64,000 bases of DNA from Pseudomonas sp. LB-090624 (GCF_003205205.1 NZ_QJRL01000013.1:62001-126000); one strand, 5' to 3'. Counted from the first letter of the stretch, positions 37,839 through 49,902 are shown. Program-made: numbers and translations. Notes: generated by a model from the sequence alone, not told the origin.

Positions 37839-39302
37839 TTATTTCTCGGTCCAGGCCATGTTCCAGTGAGAGCCAGTACCTGGCTCGAACTGGCCAGCGG
37901 CTGGGGAGTACTGCACGCAGTAACCCGAGGCAGGGAATGGCTGGCACTCGTAGACCTTGCCATTCTTGGGCTGCAGTACCTTGGTACCCGCTTTGTAGTT
38001 GGAGAGCGATTCAGGGAAGACAAAGTCGTAAGAGGCATCGCCTGCCGCTTTGAGCTGCAGCGTCTTCTGGTCCTGCAGCAGCACCCGATCGAGCTTGTCC
38101 ACGCCCACGACCTTGAGGGTGTGCATACCCTCGCCACTCACGACATTCAGCGCGAACGGTTCCGTACCGTTAACGTTCTGGCGCGAGTAAGAGACCTGCT
38201 TGTTATTGCTGTCGAACAGCCGCGCCGTCACGGTCAAGGCCTTGTTGGTCATGACGCTGAAGTCCACGCCACCTTTGCCATCCACGATCGTGTACTCGGG
38301 TTTGACATCATGCAGGTGCATCGTGGTCGGATCGCCAGCGGCGGTTTCAAAGTCCAGAATGTAGTTGGTCAGGCCGCTTTCGGCTTTGGCGAAGATGCTG
38401 TTGGAGCCCTGCACGGGCTCGATGTTGCCGTCCGTGTCCATCTGCCCGGCACGTACCAGCGTCTGGGTTTCATTGATCTGCCTGGCCAGCTTGTAGGCCC
38501 AGTTGGCAGCGATGCCCTCTTCGGCGCTATCGACCGTGATGCTCACATGGTGCGAGGTACGCTCGCCATTGGCATCGAATGCGCGTGCAGTCACTTTATC
38601 GCCAACTTCAAGGTCACGATTGGCACTGATTTCAGCCAGGCGCGGCCATTCCGGGGCGGGGCCGCCATCGAGCTGGATATCGACGTCAGCAACGCTATGG
38701 AACGCCTTGTCGGTATCGCCAACTTTCCAGACGCCAAGAATCACATGTTGGCCGGTGCGGTCAGTCGGCAATGTGCAGCTGTGCTTCGGGTTGGTACCTG
38801 TACCAGCAGTGGGTATCTGATGCTTGCCATCTACCACGCAGAACGGGGTGGCATCGAAAGCGGCACGCGTCAACGCTGCGTTGGGGTTCCAATCCGCCTT
38901 GGTAATGAAGTACTCCCACGAGGTAACCGGATGCGGGGCCTCATAATGCCAGTCGAACTGCATGTTACGGTCAGTGACCGGGGTCAGGTGCCAACGGTTG
39001 GCCGATTGCTCATCCAGGGCGCCGAAGTCGCCACGCGCACCGCCACTGGCAATTTTTCCGTCAACAGGACCAGCACTTGGAAAACGCCCAATCGCCTCAC
39101 CGACCGACCACGGTTCGTACTGAGCGCCACCACAGTTGGTGTTGAGGTTTTTCTGGTTCGCATGGCAGAGCGCCGCGCGAGAAGGTGGATCTGCCAGGTT
39201 GCCATGCGCATTGGCAAGTTGAGCTTGTAAAGCTGTGCCTGCAATCGCCATCCACACACCTGTGGCGACAACGCTTTTTCGCAGGGTCTTTGTTGTATTC
39301 AT
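37839..39302 (-). CDS. Secreted chitin-active lytic polysaccharide monooxygenase (GbpA-type, AA10)
   Basis: A 487-residue copper enzyme. The ATG at 39302 follows GGAG. The signal peptide ends QLANA, leaving histidine H33 as the mature N-terminus (HGNLADPPSR), the first ligand of the copper histidine brace; H124 in YEAPHPVTSWEYF is the second. The AA10 domain (about 33-210) is followed by two GbpA-like middle domains (about 215-320, 325-425) and a C-terminal chitin-binding module (about 437-487: KVYECQPFPASGYC, ending GSHWNMAW). Such proteins oxidise crystalline chitin or act as chitin adhesins and leave by type II secretion in other bacteria. It is the first gene of the T2SS block. Confidence 0.93.
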   Translation of the reverse strand: MNTTKTLRKSVVATGVWMAIAGTALQAQLANAHGNLADPPSRAALCHANQKNLNTNCGGAQYEPWSVGEAIGRFPSAGPVDGKIASGGARGDFGALDEQSANRWHLTPVTDRNMQFDWHYEAPHPVTSWEYFITKADWNPNAALTRAAFDATPFCVVDGKHQIPTAGTGTNPKHSCTLPTDRTGQHVILGVWKVGDTDKAFHSVADVDIQLDGGPAPEWPRLAEISANRDLEVGDKVTARAFDANGERTSHHVSITVDSAEEGIAANWAYKLARQINETQTLVRAGQMDTDGNIEPVQGSNSIFAKAESGLTNYILDFETAAGDPTTMHLHDVKPEYTIVDGKGGVDFSVMTNKALTVTARLFDSNNKQVSYSRQNVNGTEPFALNVVSGEGMHTLKVVGVDKLDRVLLQDQKTLQLKAAGDASYDFVFPESLSNYKAGTKVLQPKNGKVYECQPFPASGYCVQYSPAAGQFEPGTGSHWNMAWTEK

Positions 39303-39433
39303 CACGAACTCCGAACGCATTGCTGGTGAAATGCGCAAGGGCGCACTTACTGGAAGCGAATGCGCCTTCTGCGCAAGGGGAGTCCGGACTTTAGAGAAAA
39401 GCAGTTTGCCTTAATGTAGGAATAAACCTGTCT
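39303..39433. promoter_or_regulatory. Upstream region of the LPMO-T2SS block
   Basis: The 131 bp between the LPMO start and the hemE terminator must hold the promoter of the secretion block. It is AT-richer than its surroundings (TTTATTCCTACATTAAGG on the minus strand) and has CGCCCTTGCGCATTT-type GC elements nearer the gene, but I could not fix -35/-10 boxes. Confidence 0.4.
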
Positions 39434-39469
39434 AGCTCCCCGATTCGCAACCTTTGCGCTCGGGGAGCT
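39434..39469 (-). terminator. hemE terminator hairpin
   Basis: AGCTCCCCGA (39434-39443) pairs exactly with TCGGGGAGCT (39460-39469), with an inner CGCAA/TTGCG stem (39446-39450 with 39454-39458). It lies just after the hemE stop and separates hemE from the LPMO-T2SS block, which reads in the same direction. The T run is weak. Confidence 0.65.
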
Positions 39470-39474
39470 TGGAA

Positions 39475-40539
39475 TCAGCCGTGGTACTGCGCAGACAGCT
39501 CGTGAACGGCATTGATGAATACACCGGCATGCTCCGGGTCGACTTCCGGGGTAATGCCGTGGCCCAGGTTGAACACATGGCCGGTGCCGTGGCCGTAGCT
39601 GGCCAGGATGCGCGCCACTTCCTGGCGGATGGCTTGCGGCTTTGCGTAAAGCACAGTCGGGTCCATGTTGCCTTGCAAGGCTACTTTGTCACCCACGCGG
39701 CGGCGGGCATCGCCGATTTCGCAGGTCCAGTCCAGGCCCAGTGCGTCGGCACCTGCGTCGGCGATGCTTTCCAGCCACAAACCACCATTCTTGGTGAACA
39801 GGATCACCGGCACCTTGCGCCCTTCGTGCTCGCGGATCAGGCCGCTGACGATCTTGCGCATGTAAGCCAGGGAGAATTCCTGATAGGCAGCCGCAGACAG
39901 GTTGCCGCCCCAGGTATCGAAGATCTGCACAGCCTGGGCGCCGGCAAGGATCTGGCCGTTGAGGTAGCTGGTAACCGACTGGGCCAGTTTGTCCAGCAGC
40001 AGGTGCAAGGCTTGCGGGTTGTCGTAGGCCATGGCTTTGGTCTTGCGGAAGTCCTTCGACGAGCCGCCTTCGACCATATAGGTGGCCAAGGTCCACGGGC
40101 TGCCCGAGAAGCCGATCAGCGGCACGCGGCCGTTCAGTTCGCGGCGGATGGTGCTGACTGCATCCATGACATAGCCAAGGTCTTTCTGCGGATCGGGGAT
40201 CGGCAACGCTTCGATGTCGGCAGGGGTGCTGATGACCTTCTTGAAACGCGGGCCTTCGCCGGTTTCGAAGTACAGGCCCAGGCCCATGGCATCGGGGATG
40301 GTGAGAATGTCCGAGAACAGGATCGCCGCGTCCAGCGGGTAACGGTCCAGCGGCTGCAGGGTAACTTCGCAGGCGAACTGAGGGTTCATGCACAGGCTCA
40401 TGAAATCACCCGCCTTGGCCCGGCTGGCGCGGTACTCCGGCAGGTAGCGGCCGGCCTGGCGCATCATCCACACCGGGGTGACGTCTACGGGTTGCTTGAG
40501 CAGTGCACGCAGGAAACGATCGTTCTTCAGGGCAGTCAT
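39475..40539 (-). CDS. hemE: Uroporphyrinogen decarboxylase HemE
   Basis: A 354-residue cytoplasmic enzyme that removes four carboxyl groups from uroporphyrinogen III to give coproporphyrinogen III in heme synthesis. Signature blocks: [22 protein letters not shown] (active-site arginines), [17 protein letters not shown] and [17 protein letters not shown], with [12 protein letters not shown] and [10 protein letters not shown] near the C-terminus. Length is normal. It lies downstream of gltBD on the same strand, separated by a REP pair. Confidence 0.97.
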   Translation of the reverse strand: MTALKNDRFLRALLKQPVDVTPVWMMRQAGRYLPEYRASRAKAGDFMSLCMNPQFACEVTLQPLDRYPLDAAILFSDILTIPDAMGLGLYFETGEGPRFKKVISTPADIEALPIPDPQKDLGYVMDAVSTIRRELNGRVPLIGFSGSPWTLATYMVEGGSSKDFRKTKAMAYDNPQALHLLLDKLAQSVTSYLNGQILAGAQAVQIFDTWGGNLSAAAYQEFSLAYMRKIVSGLIREHEGRKVPVILFTKNGGLWLESIADAGADALGLDWTCEIGDARRRVGDKVALQGNMDPTVLYAKPQAIRQEVARILASYGHGTGHVFNLGHGITPEVDPEHAGVFINAVHELSAQYHG

Positions 40540-40658
40540 GTCGGCATCCGGAAAAATAGTGCGGGCATTTTCTCAGACGCCAGCGCAAAAGGCACGGCCG
40601 TGGCCATGCGTTTTGTCTATTGGGTGCCACAGATCAAACGATTTTGTATACAAAAGCT

Positions 40659-40721
40659 TCGCGGGCGTGCCTGCCCCCACAGGTTCTGCGTTGAACCCTG
40701 TGGAAGCGGGCACGCCCGCGA
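40659..40721. repeat. Inverted REP pair (REPIN) between gltD and hemE
   Basis: The arm at 40659-40685 (TCGCGGGCGTGCCTGCCCCC...) and the arm at 40695-40721 are near-perfect reverse complements over 27 nt, around a short spacer. The core CGCGGGC..GCCCGCG with CCACAGG is the P. putida extragenic palindrome style. It may also act as a transcription brake after gltD. Confidence 0.8.
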
Positions 40722-40733
40722 GCAGGTCGAAGA

Positions 40734-42155
<1,422 letters not shown>

Positions 42156-42195
42156 TCAAAACCTCTTTACCGCAGTTGCCAGCCTCAGGCTGCAA

Positions 42196-42253
42196 GCTGC
42201 AAGACGATCACTTGAGCACGACAGGCCCCGCGCACGGGGCCGTCACTTGCAGC
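42196..42253 (-). repeat. Nested hairpin between gltB and gltD
   Basis: An outer pair GCTGCAAG/CTTGCAGC (42196-42203 with 42246-42253) encloses an inner GGCCCCG/CGGGGCC stem (42224-42230 with 42235-42241). There is no T run, so it is more likely an mRNA-processing or stabilising structure in the gltBD transcript than a terminator. Confidence 0.6.
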
Positions 42254-42258
42254 TGTTG

Positions 42259-45200
42259 TTACTGCGGGTTGGCACGTGTGCTGGACAGCAGTTGCTTCAG
42301 GTTGGCCGCCTTTGGCTTGACCAGCCAGAAGCGCCGCACGTAGTCGTCCAGGTTCTCCGAGAGCTCACGCCCCCACTCGCTGCCGGTCTCTTCCACGTAC
42401 TCGCCCAGGACCCGCGCCAGGTGGCTACGGTAGGCTTCCATCGCTTCACCACTGATACGCTGGATTTCCACCAGCTCGTGGTTCAGCTTGTCGACGAAGC
42501 TGTTGTCCATGTCGAGCACGTAGGCGAAGCCGCCAGTCATGCCAGAACCGAAGTTGTAACCGGTCTTGCCCAGAACGCAGACAAAGCCGCCGGTCATGTA
42601 TTCACAGCAGTGATCGCCAGTGCCCTCGACAACAGCGTGGGCGCCGGAGTTACGCACAGCGAAGCGCTCGCCCGCAGTACCCGCGGCAAACAGCTTGCCG
42701 CCAGTGGCACCGTACAGGCAGGTGTTGCCGACGATGGCGCTGTTCTGGGTTGCGAACGGGCTGCCGGCAGGCGGCACGATGGTGACCTTGCCACCAGTCA
42801 TGCCCTTGCCGACGTAGTCATTGGCGTCGCCTTCCAGGTGCAGGTTCAGGCCACCAGCGTTCCACACGCCGAAGCTCTGGCCCGCAGTGCCCTTGAAGCG
42901 GAAGGTGATCGGCGCCGCGGCCATGCCCTGGTTGCCGTGCAGGCGGGCGATTTCGCCTGACACACGCGCACCGATGGAACGGTCGCAGTTGCAGATGTCC
43001 AGGCTGAACTCGCCACCGGCCTGGTCGCGAATGGCCGGCAGGGCCATGTCCACCATCTTCTCGGCCAGATGGCCTTCGTCGAACGGCGGGTTCTTGTCGA
43101 CTTCGCAGAACTGCGGCTTGTCCGCCGGAATGTGCGAGCTGCCCAGCAGCGGCGACAGGTCCAGGTACTGCTGGCGCTCGGTGTCGCCTGGCAGCACGTC
43201 GAGCAGGTCGGTACGACCAATCAGCTCGCCGAGGCTGCGTACGCCCAGTTTGGCCAGCCACTCACGGGTTTCTTCGGCGACGAAGGTGAAGAAGTTGATC
43301 ACCATGTCGACGGTGCCGATGTAGTGGTCCTTGCGCAGCTTGTCGTTCTGAGTGGCCACGCCAGTGGCGCAGTTGTTCAGGTGGCAGATGCGCAGGTACT
43401 TGCAGCCCAGGGCAATCATGGGTGCGGTGCCGAAGCCGAAGCTTTCGGCGCCGAGAATGGCTGCCTTGATCACGTCCAGGCCGGTTTTCAGGCCACCGTC
43501 GGTTTGTACCCGGACCTTGCCGCGCAGGTCATTGCCGCGCAGGGTCTGGTGGGTTTCGGCAAGACCCAGCTCCCACGGGGCGCCGGCATACTTGATCGAG
43601 GTCAGCGGCGATGCGCCGGTGCCACCGTCGTAGCCGGAGATGGTGATCAGGTCGGCATAGGCTTTGGCCACGCCAGCAGCAATGGTGCCGACGCCGGCCT
43701 CTGCCACCAGCTTGACCGATACCAGCGCTTGCGGGTTGACCTGTTTGAGATCGTAGATCAGCTGGGCCAGGTCTTCGATCGAATAGATATCGTGGTGCGG
43801 CGGCGGCGAGATCAGAGTCACACCCGGTACCGCATAGCGCAGCTTGGCGATCAGGCCGTTGACCTTGCCACCTGGCAGCTGGCCGCCCTCTCCCGGCTTG
43901 GCGCCCTGGGCAACCTTGATCTGCAGCACTTCGGCGTTGACCAGGTATTCCGGCGTCACGCCAAAGCGGCCAGTGGCCACCTGCTTGATTTTCGAGCTGC
44001 GGATGGTGCCGTAGCGCGACGGGTCTTCCCCGCCCTCACCGGAGTTGGAACGCGCGCCCAGGCGGTTCATGGCCTCGGCCAGCGCTTCATGGGCTTCCGG
44101 CGACAGTGCGCCCAGCGAGATACCGGCAGAGTCGAAGCGCTTGAGGATGGCCTCCAGCGGCTCGATCTGCTCCAGCGCCAGCGGCTGTTCGGCCACTTTC
44201 ACCTTCAGCAGGTCGCGGATCATCGACACCGGGCGCTGGTCGACCAGCGTGGTGTATTCCTTGAACTTGGCGTAGTCGCCCTGCTGCACTGCAGCCTGCA
44301 GGGTGTTGACCACATCCGGGTTGTAGGCGTGGTATTCGCCACCGTGGACGAACTTCAGCAGGCCACCTTGCTGGATCGGCTTGCGCGCGCTCCAGGCTTC
44401 GGCTGCCAGCAGCTTCTGGTCGCTTTCCAAGTCTTCGAAGCGTGCACCCTTGATGCGGCTGGACACGCCTTTGAAGCTCAGGCCGACCACTTCTTCGGAC
44501 AGGCCGATGGCTTCGAACAGCTGGGCACCCCGATACGAAGTGATGGTGGAGATACCCATCTTCGACAGGATCTTCAGCAGGCCCTTGGAAATGCCTTTGC
44601 GGTAATACTTGAAGACCTCGTCCAGATCGCCCAGCACTTCGCCGGTACGGATCAGGTCAGCCAGGACTTCATACGCCAGGTACGGATAGACGGCCGACGC
44701 ACCGAAGCCCAGCAGCACGGCGAAGTGGTGCGGGTCACGGGCAGTGGCGGTTTCCACCAGGATGTTGCTGTCGCAACGCAGGCCCTGCTCGGTCAGGCGG
44801 TGGTGCACTGCACCAACGGCCAGCGAAGCGTGCACCGGCAGCTTGCCCGGAGCGATGTAACGGTCGCTCAGCACCAGCTGGGTTTTGCCCGCGCGGACGG
44901 CCTCTTCAGCCTGGTCGGCGATGTTGCGGATGGCCGCTTCCAGGCCGACACCCTGCTCATAGTTGAGGTCGATCAGCTGGCGGTCGAAGCCTTCACGCTC
45001 CAGGTTCATCAGCGAACGCCATTTGGCGGGCGAGATGACCGGCGAGCTGAGGATGACCCGCGAAGCGTGCTCCGGGGACTCCTGGAAGATGTTGCGCTCG
45101 GCACCCAGGCAGATTTCCAGCGACATCACGATCGCTTCGCGCAACGGGTCGATTGGCGGGTTGGTAACCTGGGCGAACTGCTGGCGGAAGAAGTCGTACG

Positions 45201-46704
45201 GCGAACGCACGCGCTGCGACAGCACGGCCATCGGCGTGTCGTCACCCATCGAACCAACGGCTTCCTGGCCCTGCTCACCCAGCGGGCGCAGCACCTGGTC
45301 ACGCTCTTCGAAGGTGACCTGGAACATCTTCATGTATTGCTTGAGCTGGTCAGCGTCATAGCTGGCCACGCCTTGGTCATCGGTCAGCGTCGCCTGGATG
45401 CGGGTGGCGTGCTGACGCAGCCAGCGCTTGTACGGGTGGCGCGACTTCAGACGGTTGTCGATGGCATCGGTGTCGAGAATCTGGCCGGTTTCGGTGTCCA
45501 CAGCAAGGATCTGACCCGGGCCGACACGGCCCTTGGCCAATACTTCCTCAGGCTGGTAACCCCATACACCGATTTCCGAGGCGATGGTGATGTAGCCATT
45601 GGTGGTGGTCACCCAACGCGCCGGGCGCAGGCCGTTGCGGTCGAGCAGGCACACCGCGTGGCGGCCTTCGGTCATGACGATACCGGCCGGGCCATCCCAC
45701 GGCTCCATGTGCATGGAGTTGTATTCGTAGAAGGCACGCAGGTCGGCGTCCATGGTCTCGACGTTCTGCCAGGCTGGCGGGACCAGCATGCGCACGCCGC
45801 GGAACAGGTCGATACCACCCGTGACCATCAGCTCCAGCATGTTGTCCATGCTCGACGAGTCGGAGCCGACGCGGTTGACCAGCGGGCCGAGCTCTTCCAG
45901 ATCCGGGATCAGGTCGTTGGCGAACTTGGTGCGACGGGCCATGGCCCAGTTGCGGTTGCCGGTGATGGTGTTGATCTCGCCGTTGTGGGCGAGGAAGCGG
46001 AACGGCTGCGCCAGCGGCCATTTCGGCAGGGTGTTGGTGGAGAAGCGCTGGTGGAACACGCAGATCGCGGTTTGCAGGCGCTCGTCGCCCAGGTCTGGGT
46101 AAAACGCCGCGAGATCGCGCGGCATCATCAGGCCTTTGTAGATGATGGTCTTGTGCGAGAAGCTGCAGATATAGTGGTCGGCGTCGTGGGCGTTGGCTAC
46201 CGACGAACGGCGACGGGCACTGAACAGCTTGATGGCGAATTCCTGGTCGCTCAGGCCTTCACCGCCGATGAACACCTGCTCGATCTGCGGCAGGCGCTCC
46301 AAGGCCAGGCGGCCAAGCACGCTGGTGTCGATCGGGACCTTGCGCCAGCCGACCAGCTTCAGGCCGGCAGCCAGGATTTCGCGGTCCATATTGGCGCGGG
46401 CAGCTTCGGCTTTGACCGGGTCTTGGTTGAAGAACACCATGCCGACGGCGTACTGCTTGGGCAGCTCAACGGCGAAGTGCTCCTGAGCCACGGCACGCAG
46501 GAATTGATCGGGCTTCTGCATGAGCAGACCGCAACCGTCACCGGTCTTGCCGTCGGCGTTGATACCACCGCGGTGGGTCATGCAAGTCAGCGCCTGCATG
46601 GCGGTTTGCAGAAGGTGGTGGCTGGGCTCGCCCGTCATATGGGCGATCAGGCCAAAACCACAGTTGTCCTTGAATTCTTCGGGATGGTACAGACCTGTTT
46701 TCAT
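42259..46704 (-). CDS. gltB: Glutamate synthase large subunit GltB
   Basis: A 1481-residue enzyme (ATG at 46704; a GTG two codons upstream is also in frame). A short propeptide of 14 residues precedes the catalytic cysteine C15 in [18 protein letters not shown], the class II glutamine amidotransferase nucleophile. The central and FMN domains follow ([43 protein letters not shown]), then the 3Fe-4S cysteines in [19 protein letters not shown] and the C-terminal beta-helix (GXXG repeats, [11 protein letters not shown]). With GltD it makes two glutamates from glutamine and 2-oxoglutarate, central to ammonium assimilation. Confidence 0.97.
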   Translation of the reverse strand: MKTGLYHPEEFKDNCGFGLIAHMTGEPSHHLLQTAMQALTCMTHRGGINADGKTGDGCGLLMQKPDQFLRAVAQEHFAVELPKQYAVGMVFFNQDPVKAEAARANMDREILAAGLKLVGWRKVPIDTSVLGRLALERLPQIEQVFIGGEGLSDQEFAIKLFSARRRSSVANAHDADHYICSFSHKTIIYKGLMMPRDLAAFYPDLGDERLQTAICVFHQRFSTNTLPKWPLAQPFRFLAHNGEINTITGNRNWAMARRTKFANDLIPDLEELGPLVNRVGSDSSSMDNMLELMVTGGIDLFRGVRMLVPPAWQNVETMDADLRAFYEYNSMHMEPWDGPAGIVMTEGRHAVCLLDRNGLRPARWVTTTNGYITIASEIGVWGYQPEEVLAKGRVGPGQILAVDTETGQILDTDAIDNRLKSRHPYKRWLRQHATRIQATLTDDQGVASYDADQLKQYMKMFQVTFEERDQVLRPLGEQGQEAVGSMGDDTPMAVLSQRVRSPYDFFRQQFAQVTNPPIDPLREAIVMSLEICLGAERNIFQESPEHASRVILSSPVISPAKWRSLMNLEREGFDRQLIDLNYEQGVGLEAAIRNIADQAEEAVRAGKTQLVLSDRYIAPGKLPVHASLAVGAVHHRLTEQGLRCDSNILVETATARDPHHFAVLLGFGASAVYPYLAYEVLADLIRTGEVLGDLDEVFKYYRKGISKGLLKILSKMGISTITSYRGAQLFEAIGLSEEVVGLSFKGVSSRIKGARFEDLESDQKLLAAEAWSARKPIQQGGLLKFVHGGEYHAYNPDVVNTLQAAVQQGDYAKFKEYTTLVDQRPVSMIRDLLKVKVAEQPLALEQIEPLEAILKRFDSAGISLGALSPEAHEALAEAMNRLGARSNSGEGGEDPSRYGTIRSSKIKQVATGRFGVTPEYLVNAEVLQIKVAQGAKPGEGGQLPGGKVNGLIAKLRYAVPGVTLISPPPHHDIYSIEDLAQLIYDLKQVNPQALVSVKLVAEAGVGTIAAGVAKAYADLITISGYDGGTGASPLTSIKYAGAPWELGLAETHQTLRGNDLRGKVRVQTDGGLKTGLDVIKAAILGAESFGFGTAPMIALGCKYLRICHLNNCATGVATQNDKLRKDHYIGTVDMVINFFTFVAEETREWLAKLGVRSLGELIGRTDLLDVLPGDTERQQYLDLSPLLGSSHIPADKPQFCEVDKNPPFDEGHLAEKMVDMALPAIRDQAGGEFSLDICNCDRSIGARVSGEIARLHGNQGMAAAPITFRFKGTAGQSFGVWNAGGLNLHLEGDANDYVGKGMTGGKVTIVPPAGSPFATQNSAIVGNTCLYGATGGKLFAAGTAGERFAVRNSGAHAVVEGTGDHCCEYMTGGFVCVLGKTGYNFGSGMTGGFAYVLDMDNSFVDKLNHELVEIQRISGEAMEAYRSHLARVLGEYVEETGSEWGRELSENLDDYVRRFWLVKPKAANLKQLLSSTRANPQ

Positions 46705-46845
46705 AGACACATTCTCACCAGGTTCACCTCTCTACCGGAGGTAAATCTCTTTTTTAACAACCACTTACCATCCACGCCGATCAAATGCCAGCTTTTTTGC
46801 GGTGGCCATGGAAAACCATTGTTGCACAGCGACAGCGATGCCCAC

Positions 46846-46874
46846 AAATTTTCATGTCTCACCATTGAAAATTT
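46846..46874. promoter_or_regulatory. Perfect inverted repeat, probable operator of gltB
   Basis: AAATTTTCA (46846-46854) and TGAAAATTT (46866-46874) are exact reverse complements separated by 11 bases; with one mismatch the symmetry extends three bases further out. It lies about 145-170 nt upstream of the gltB start. The size and centre spacing fit a dimeric regulator. No regulator gene is adjacent, so its identity is open. Confidence 0.6.
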
Positions 46875-46987
46875 ATGTCGCAATTTTGAATGTTTTTACG
46901 CCATGCGCCGTGATAGCGGCTTGGCTTGAGTCTGAAGCGTTTCAGCCATGACTGCAACTCGGGGCTTGTGGCCGGCAGCCTGGGACA

Positions 46988-47020
46988 GAAAAGCCTGCCG
47001 CGCTCAGGCGCAGCAGGCTA
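46988..47020 (-). terminator. Terminator of the damX-side operon
   Basis: On the minus strand AGCCTGCTGCGC pairs with GCGCGGCAGGCT (one G-T pair) over a CTGA loop, followed by TTTTCT. It lies about 60 nt after the damX-like stop and should end the pilMN(OP)Q-aroKB-damX transcript. Confidence 0.75.
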
Positions 47021-47078
47021 GTCGAAATTCAGTAGTCGCTCAGCAACTGGGCGGCGGGGTGGTGCCGCCCGGCAGGTA

Positions 47079-48692
47079 TCAGCGGGCCGAGGCCAGCTCT
47101 TGTTGGACGCTGGCGACGGTACGTGGCCAAGGTTTACCAGCCTGGACCTTCGCTGGCAAGTTCTTGATTGCCGCAACCGCTGCATCACGGTTGGCGAAGC
47201 TGCCGTAAGTCACTACGTACAGTGGCTTGCCCTGCAGGTTTTTCTTGAAGTAGCGATAGTCGCCACCCTGGGCCTTCACGTAGGCCTGGGCCGAAGCCTC
47301 GGAGCTTGTACCGAGGATTTGCACCACATAATTGCCCGGTTTTTGGCCGGCGTACCAGCCACCATTGGCACCCCCAGCGGCGGCTGGTTTTTCAGCAGGC
47401 TTGGCGGCCGGCTTGGCCACCGCGACCTGAGTGGGCGCGGGTGCAGGCTTGGCCGGTGCAACCGGCTTGGCAGGCTGGGTTGCAACAGGCTTCGACGCTG
47501 GCGCAACCGGCTGCACCGGCTGTGCCGGCGCACTCGCGACTGGCTGGGCCGGTGCAGGTGCAGGGCCAGCCGGCACGCCTTGCGGTGGCGCGATGGTTGT
47601 CACGGTGGGTGGCGGGTTGCCAGGCTGCAGGTCGGTTTCACCGGCCGGGCTGCCTTCTTCACCTTCGCCCATGCTTGCTGCCTGGGCCAGCGGCTCGCGC
47701 ATTACCGGCTGCGACTGGCCAACCAGGGGCAACGGCATCGGCTGGGACGAGCCAGAGAACTCGATGTTGGCGCCCTGCTTGCCGTCGCCCAGCGGCAACT
47801 GGGCCTGGGCGGCCGGCGCATCGGCAGGGGCTTTCTCGCCTTTCTTGGGCATCAACACCGCGGCCGCAACGGCGACCACGACCACAGCGGACAGCGCGAG
47901 CACATGTTTTTTAGGCATCTTGAACCCCATGGTTGGTCGCTTGACCGTCGAGCGGCTGGCGATCATGGCTTCGATCAAAGTGTCACGGGCAACCTGGTTG
48001 ATGTTGCCAGGCCAGCCGTCGGAGTTTTCATGGATATCGACGATCTGTTCACGGCTGAACACCTCGATGCCCCGGCCAGCCCCTTCCAGGCGCTGCTCCA
48101 GGTACTCGCGGGTCTCCTCTTCACTGTAGGGGGCAAGCTCGATGATGTGGAAGCGCTCTTCCTCGACATTGAGCTCGTCCAGCCCGGCAATCAGCGATGG
48201 TTCACCGAACAGGAACACGTGCGGGCGCCCTTCCGGTACCCCCGCCGCCAATTCCAGCAACGCTTGGAGTGCCGACTCGTCGAGTTGTTCCGCATCGTCC
48301 ACCAGCAAATACACTTCCTGACCGGTCAGCGCCAGCTGCACCACCTTGGACAGGATCGCCTGCACCTCAGGCTGGTCCACATCCAGCTCCTGAGCAACCT
48401 GGGCCAGCATGGCCGAGGCATCGCTGGCACTGCGGGCAGACACCACCACACTCTTTACAGCTTGCTTGTTGGTGCTGGCCACCAGGGCCTGGCGCAGCAG
48501 CGACTTGCCACTGCCCAACGGGCCGCTGACCACCAGCATCAGCTGGCTGTAACGTGCCAGATGGTGCAGCTGGCCAAGCACGGGCTTGCGCTGGGCCGGG
48601 AAAAACTTGAAGCCGGGCACGCGGGGCGCGAACGGATCGTGGCTCAACTGGTAATGGTCGAGAAAGGCCTCATCGGCATGCAAACTGGTCAT
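47079..48692 (-). CDS. DamX-like protein: AAA ATPase plus SPOR domain
   Basis: A 537-residue inner-membrane protein. The N-terminal half is an ExeA-type AAA ATPase with Walker A GPLGSGKS (about residues 56-63) and Walker B-like VYLLVDDAEQL. One membrane segment (HVLALSAVVVVAVAAAVLMP, about 255-275) is followed by a Pro/Ala/Gln-rich linker and a C-terminal SPOR domain (GNYVVQILGTSSEASAQAYV, about 450-530) that binds denuded septal peptidoglycan. E. coli DamX has the SPOR part but a shorter N-terminus; in Pseudomonas the AAA-SPOR fusion lies, as here, next to aroB. It probably works in division. Confidence 0.88.
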   Translation of the reverse strand: MTSLHADEAFLDHYQLSHDPFAPRVPGFKFFPAQRKPVLGQLHHLARYSQLMLVVSGPLGSGKSLLRQALVASTNKQAVKSVVVSARSASDASAMLAQVAQELDVDQPEVQAILSKVVQLALTGQEVYLLVDDAEQLDESALQALLELAAGVPEGRPHVFLFGEPSLIAGLDELNVEEERFHIIELAPYSEEETREYLEQRLEGAGRGIEVFSREQIVDIHENSDGWPGNINQVARDTLIEAMIASRSTVKRPTMGFKMPKKHVLALSAVVVVAVAAAVLMPKKGEKAPADAPAAQAQLPLGDGKQGANIEFSGSSQPMPLPLVGQSQPVMREPLAQAASMGEGEEGSPAGETDLQPGNPPPTVTTIAPPQGVPAGPAPAPAQPVASAPAQPVQPVAPASKPVATQPAKPVAPAKPAPAPTQVAVAKPAAKPAEKPAAAGGANGGWYAGQKPGNYVVQILGTSSEASAQAYVKAQGGDYRYFKKNLQGKPLYVVTYGSFANRDAAVAAIKNLPAKVQAGKPWPRTVASVQQELASAR

Positions 48693-48707
48693 TGCGCTGT
48701 CACAACC

Positions 48708-49805
48708 TCAAAGCTGGGCCACGATCGCGCGGTAATCCGCCGACAGCGTGGCCTGTAGAATCTCTTTCGGATAGTCGTCGGTCACAACGGCCTCGCCCAT
48801 CTGGCGCAGCAGCACCAGACGCAGACGACCGTCGAGCACCTTCTTGTCGACCGCCATGTGCTCCATGAAATGCGCCGGGGTCATTTCCTGTGGTGGCACC
48901 ACCGGCAAACCTGCATCCTGCAACAGGCGGATACCGCGATCGCGCTCGGCCTGGTCGATCCAGCCAAGGCGCATGGACATCTCCAGTGCCATCACCGTGC
49001 CCGCGGCCACGGCTTCGCCGTGCAACCACACGCCATACCCCATGTGGGTCTCGATGGCATGCCCGAAGGTATGCCCCAGGTTCAGCGTGGCCCGCACACC
49101 AGACTCGCGCTCATCAGCACCCACCACTGCGGCCTTGGCTGCACAGGAGCGGCGGATGGCCTCGGTCAGGGCCGCCGAATCGAGGGCGCGCAGGGCCTGC
49201 ATATTATCTTCAAGCCAAGCGAGGAACGGCTTGTCGCAGATCAGGCCGTACTTGATCACTTCGGCCAGGCCTGCCGACAGCTCGCGCGCGGGCAGGGTCT
49301 GCAGACTGGTGGTGTCGATCAGCACCGCGTTGGGCTGGTAGAAGGCGCCGACCATATTCTTGCCGAGCGGGTGATTGATGCCGGTCTTGCCACCGACCGA
49401 GGAGTCGACCTGGGACAACAGGGTGGTCGGTACCTGGATAAAGTCGACGCCGCGCTGGTAGCAGGCGGCGGCGAAGCCAGCCATGTCACCGATCACGCCG
49501 CCACCCAAGGCGACTACCGTGGTACGGCGGTCATGCCGCGCCGTCAGCAGGCCGTCGAAGATCAGCTGCAGGGTTTCCCAGTTCTTGTAGGCTTCGCCAT
49601 CGGGCAACACCACCGGCAGCACCGCGTAGGCACCCAGGGTCTTGGTCAGGCGTTCGAGATACAGGGGCGCGACGGTCTCGTTGGAAACAATGGCAACCTG
49701 CCGCCCGGCAATGTGCGGCGCCAGCAGTTCGGCCTGATCCAGCAGGCCTTCGCCAATGTATATCGGGTAGCTACGCTCGCCCAGGTCGACCTTCAGTGTC
49801 TGCAT
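48708..49805 (-). CDS. aroB: 3-dehydroquinate synthase AroB
   Basis: A 365-residue enzyme from the ATG at 49805 ([22 protein letters not shown]). It cyclises DAHP to 3-dehydroquinate, the second shikimate step, with NAD+ and a divalent metal. NAD blocks [19 protein letters not shown] and [21 protein letters not shown] are clear, and metal-binding histidines lie in [12 protein letters not shown] and the [14 protein letters not shown] region. Normal length. It is in the conserved aroK-aroB-damX order. Confidence 0.97.
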   Translation of the reverse strand: MQTLKVDLGERSYPIYIGEGLLDQAELLAPHIAGRQVAIVSNETVAPLYLERLTKTLGAYAVLPVVLPDGEAYKNWETLQLIFDGLLTARHDRRTTVVALGGGVIGDMAGFAAACYQRGVDFIQVPTTLLSQVDSSVGGKTGINHPLGKNMVGAFYQPNAVLIDTTSLQTLPARELSAGLAEVIKYGLICDKPFLAWLEDNMQALRALDSAALTEAIRRSCAAKAAVVGADERESGVRATLNLGHTFGHAIETHMGYGVWLHGEAVAAGTVMALEMSMRLGWIDQAERDRGIRLLQDAGLPVVPPQEMTPAHFMEHMAVDKKVLDGRLRLVLLRQMGEAVVTDDYPKEILQATLSADYRAIVAQL

Positions 49806-49902
49806 GTATCCCCACAATGTGCTTGGGCGCGGCGCCGTTCGGGCAACCTGCGCGATAACGTAGAGCCTCGACTCGGCGCTGGTCGCCGAGGATAGTCCCG
49901 GG

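Larger units (their letters stand above)
46705..47078. promoter_or_regulatory. gltB upstream region
   Basis: A 374-bp gap. The gltB side is AT-rich, unlike the rest of the window, and contains the inverted repeat at 46846-46874. The far end carries the damX-side terminator (46988-47020) and a GGGCGGC/GCCGCCC hairpin (47049-47055 with 47064-47070). A 60-codon minus-strand frame (46701-46883) has no support as a gene and looks like leader sequence. Confidence 0.6.

Noticed and set aside
28008..39302. gspN, a prepilin peptidase and a pilotin within the T2SS block
   Set aside because: No such frames were found; the peptidase is probably supplied by a pilD gene elsewhere.
46701..46883. A 60-codon minus-strand frame just upstream of gltB
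   Set aside because: It runs into the gltB start and has no homology that I recognise; more likely 5' leader of gltB.
43069..46929. A 1286-codon plus-strand open frame opposite gltB
   Set aside because: It is antisense to a fully recognised 1481-residue glutamate synthase, has no recognisable family and a composition typical of shadow frames in GC-rich DNA.
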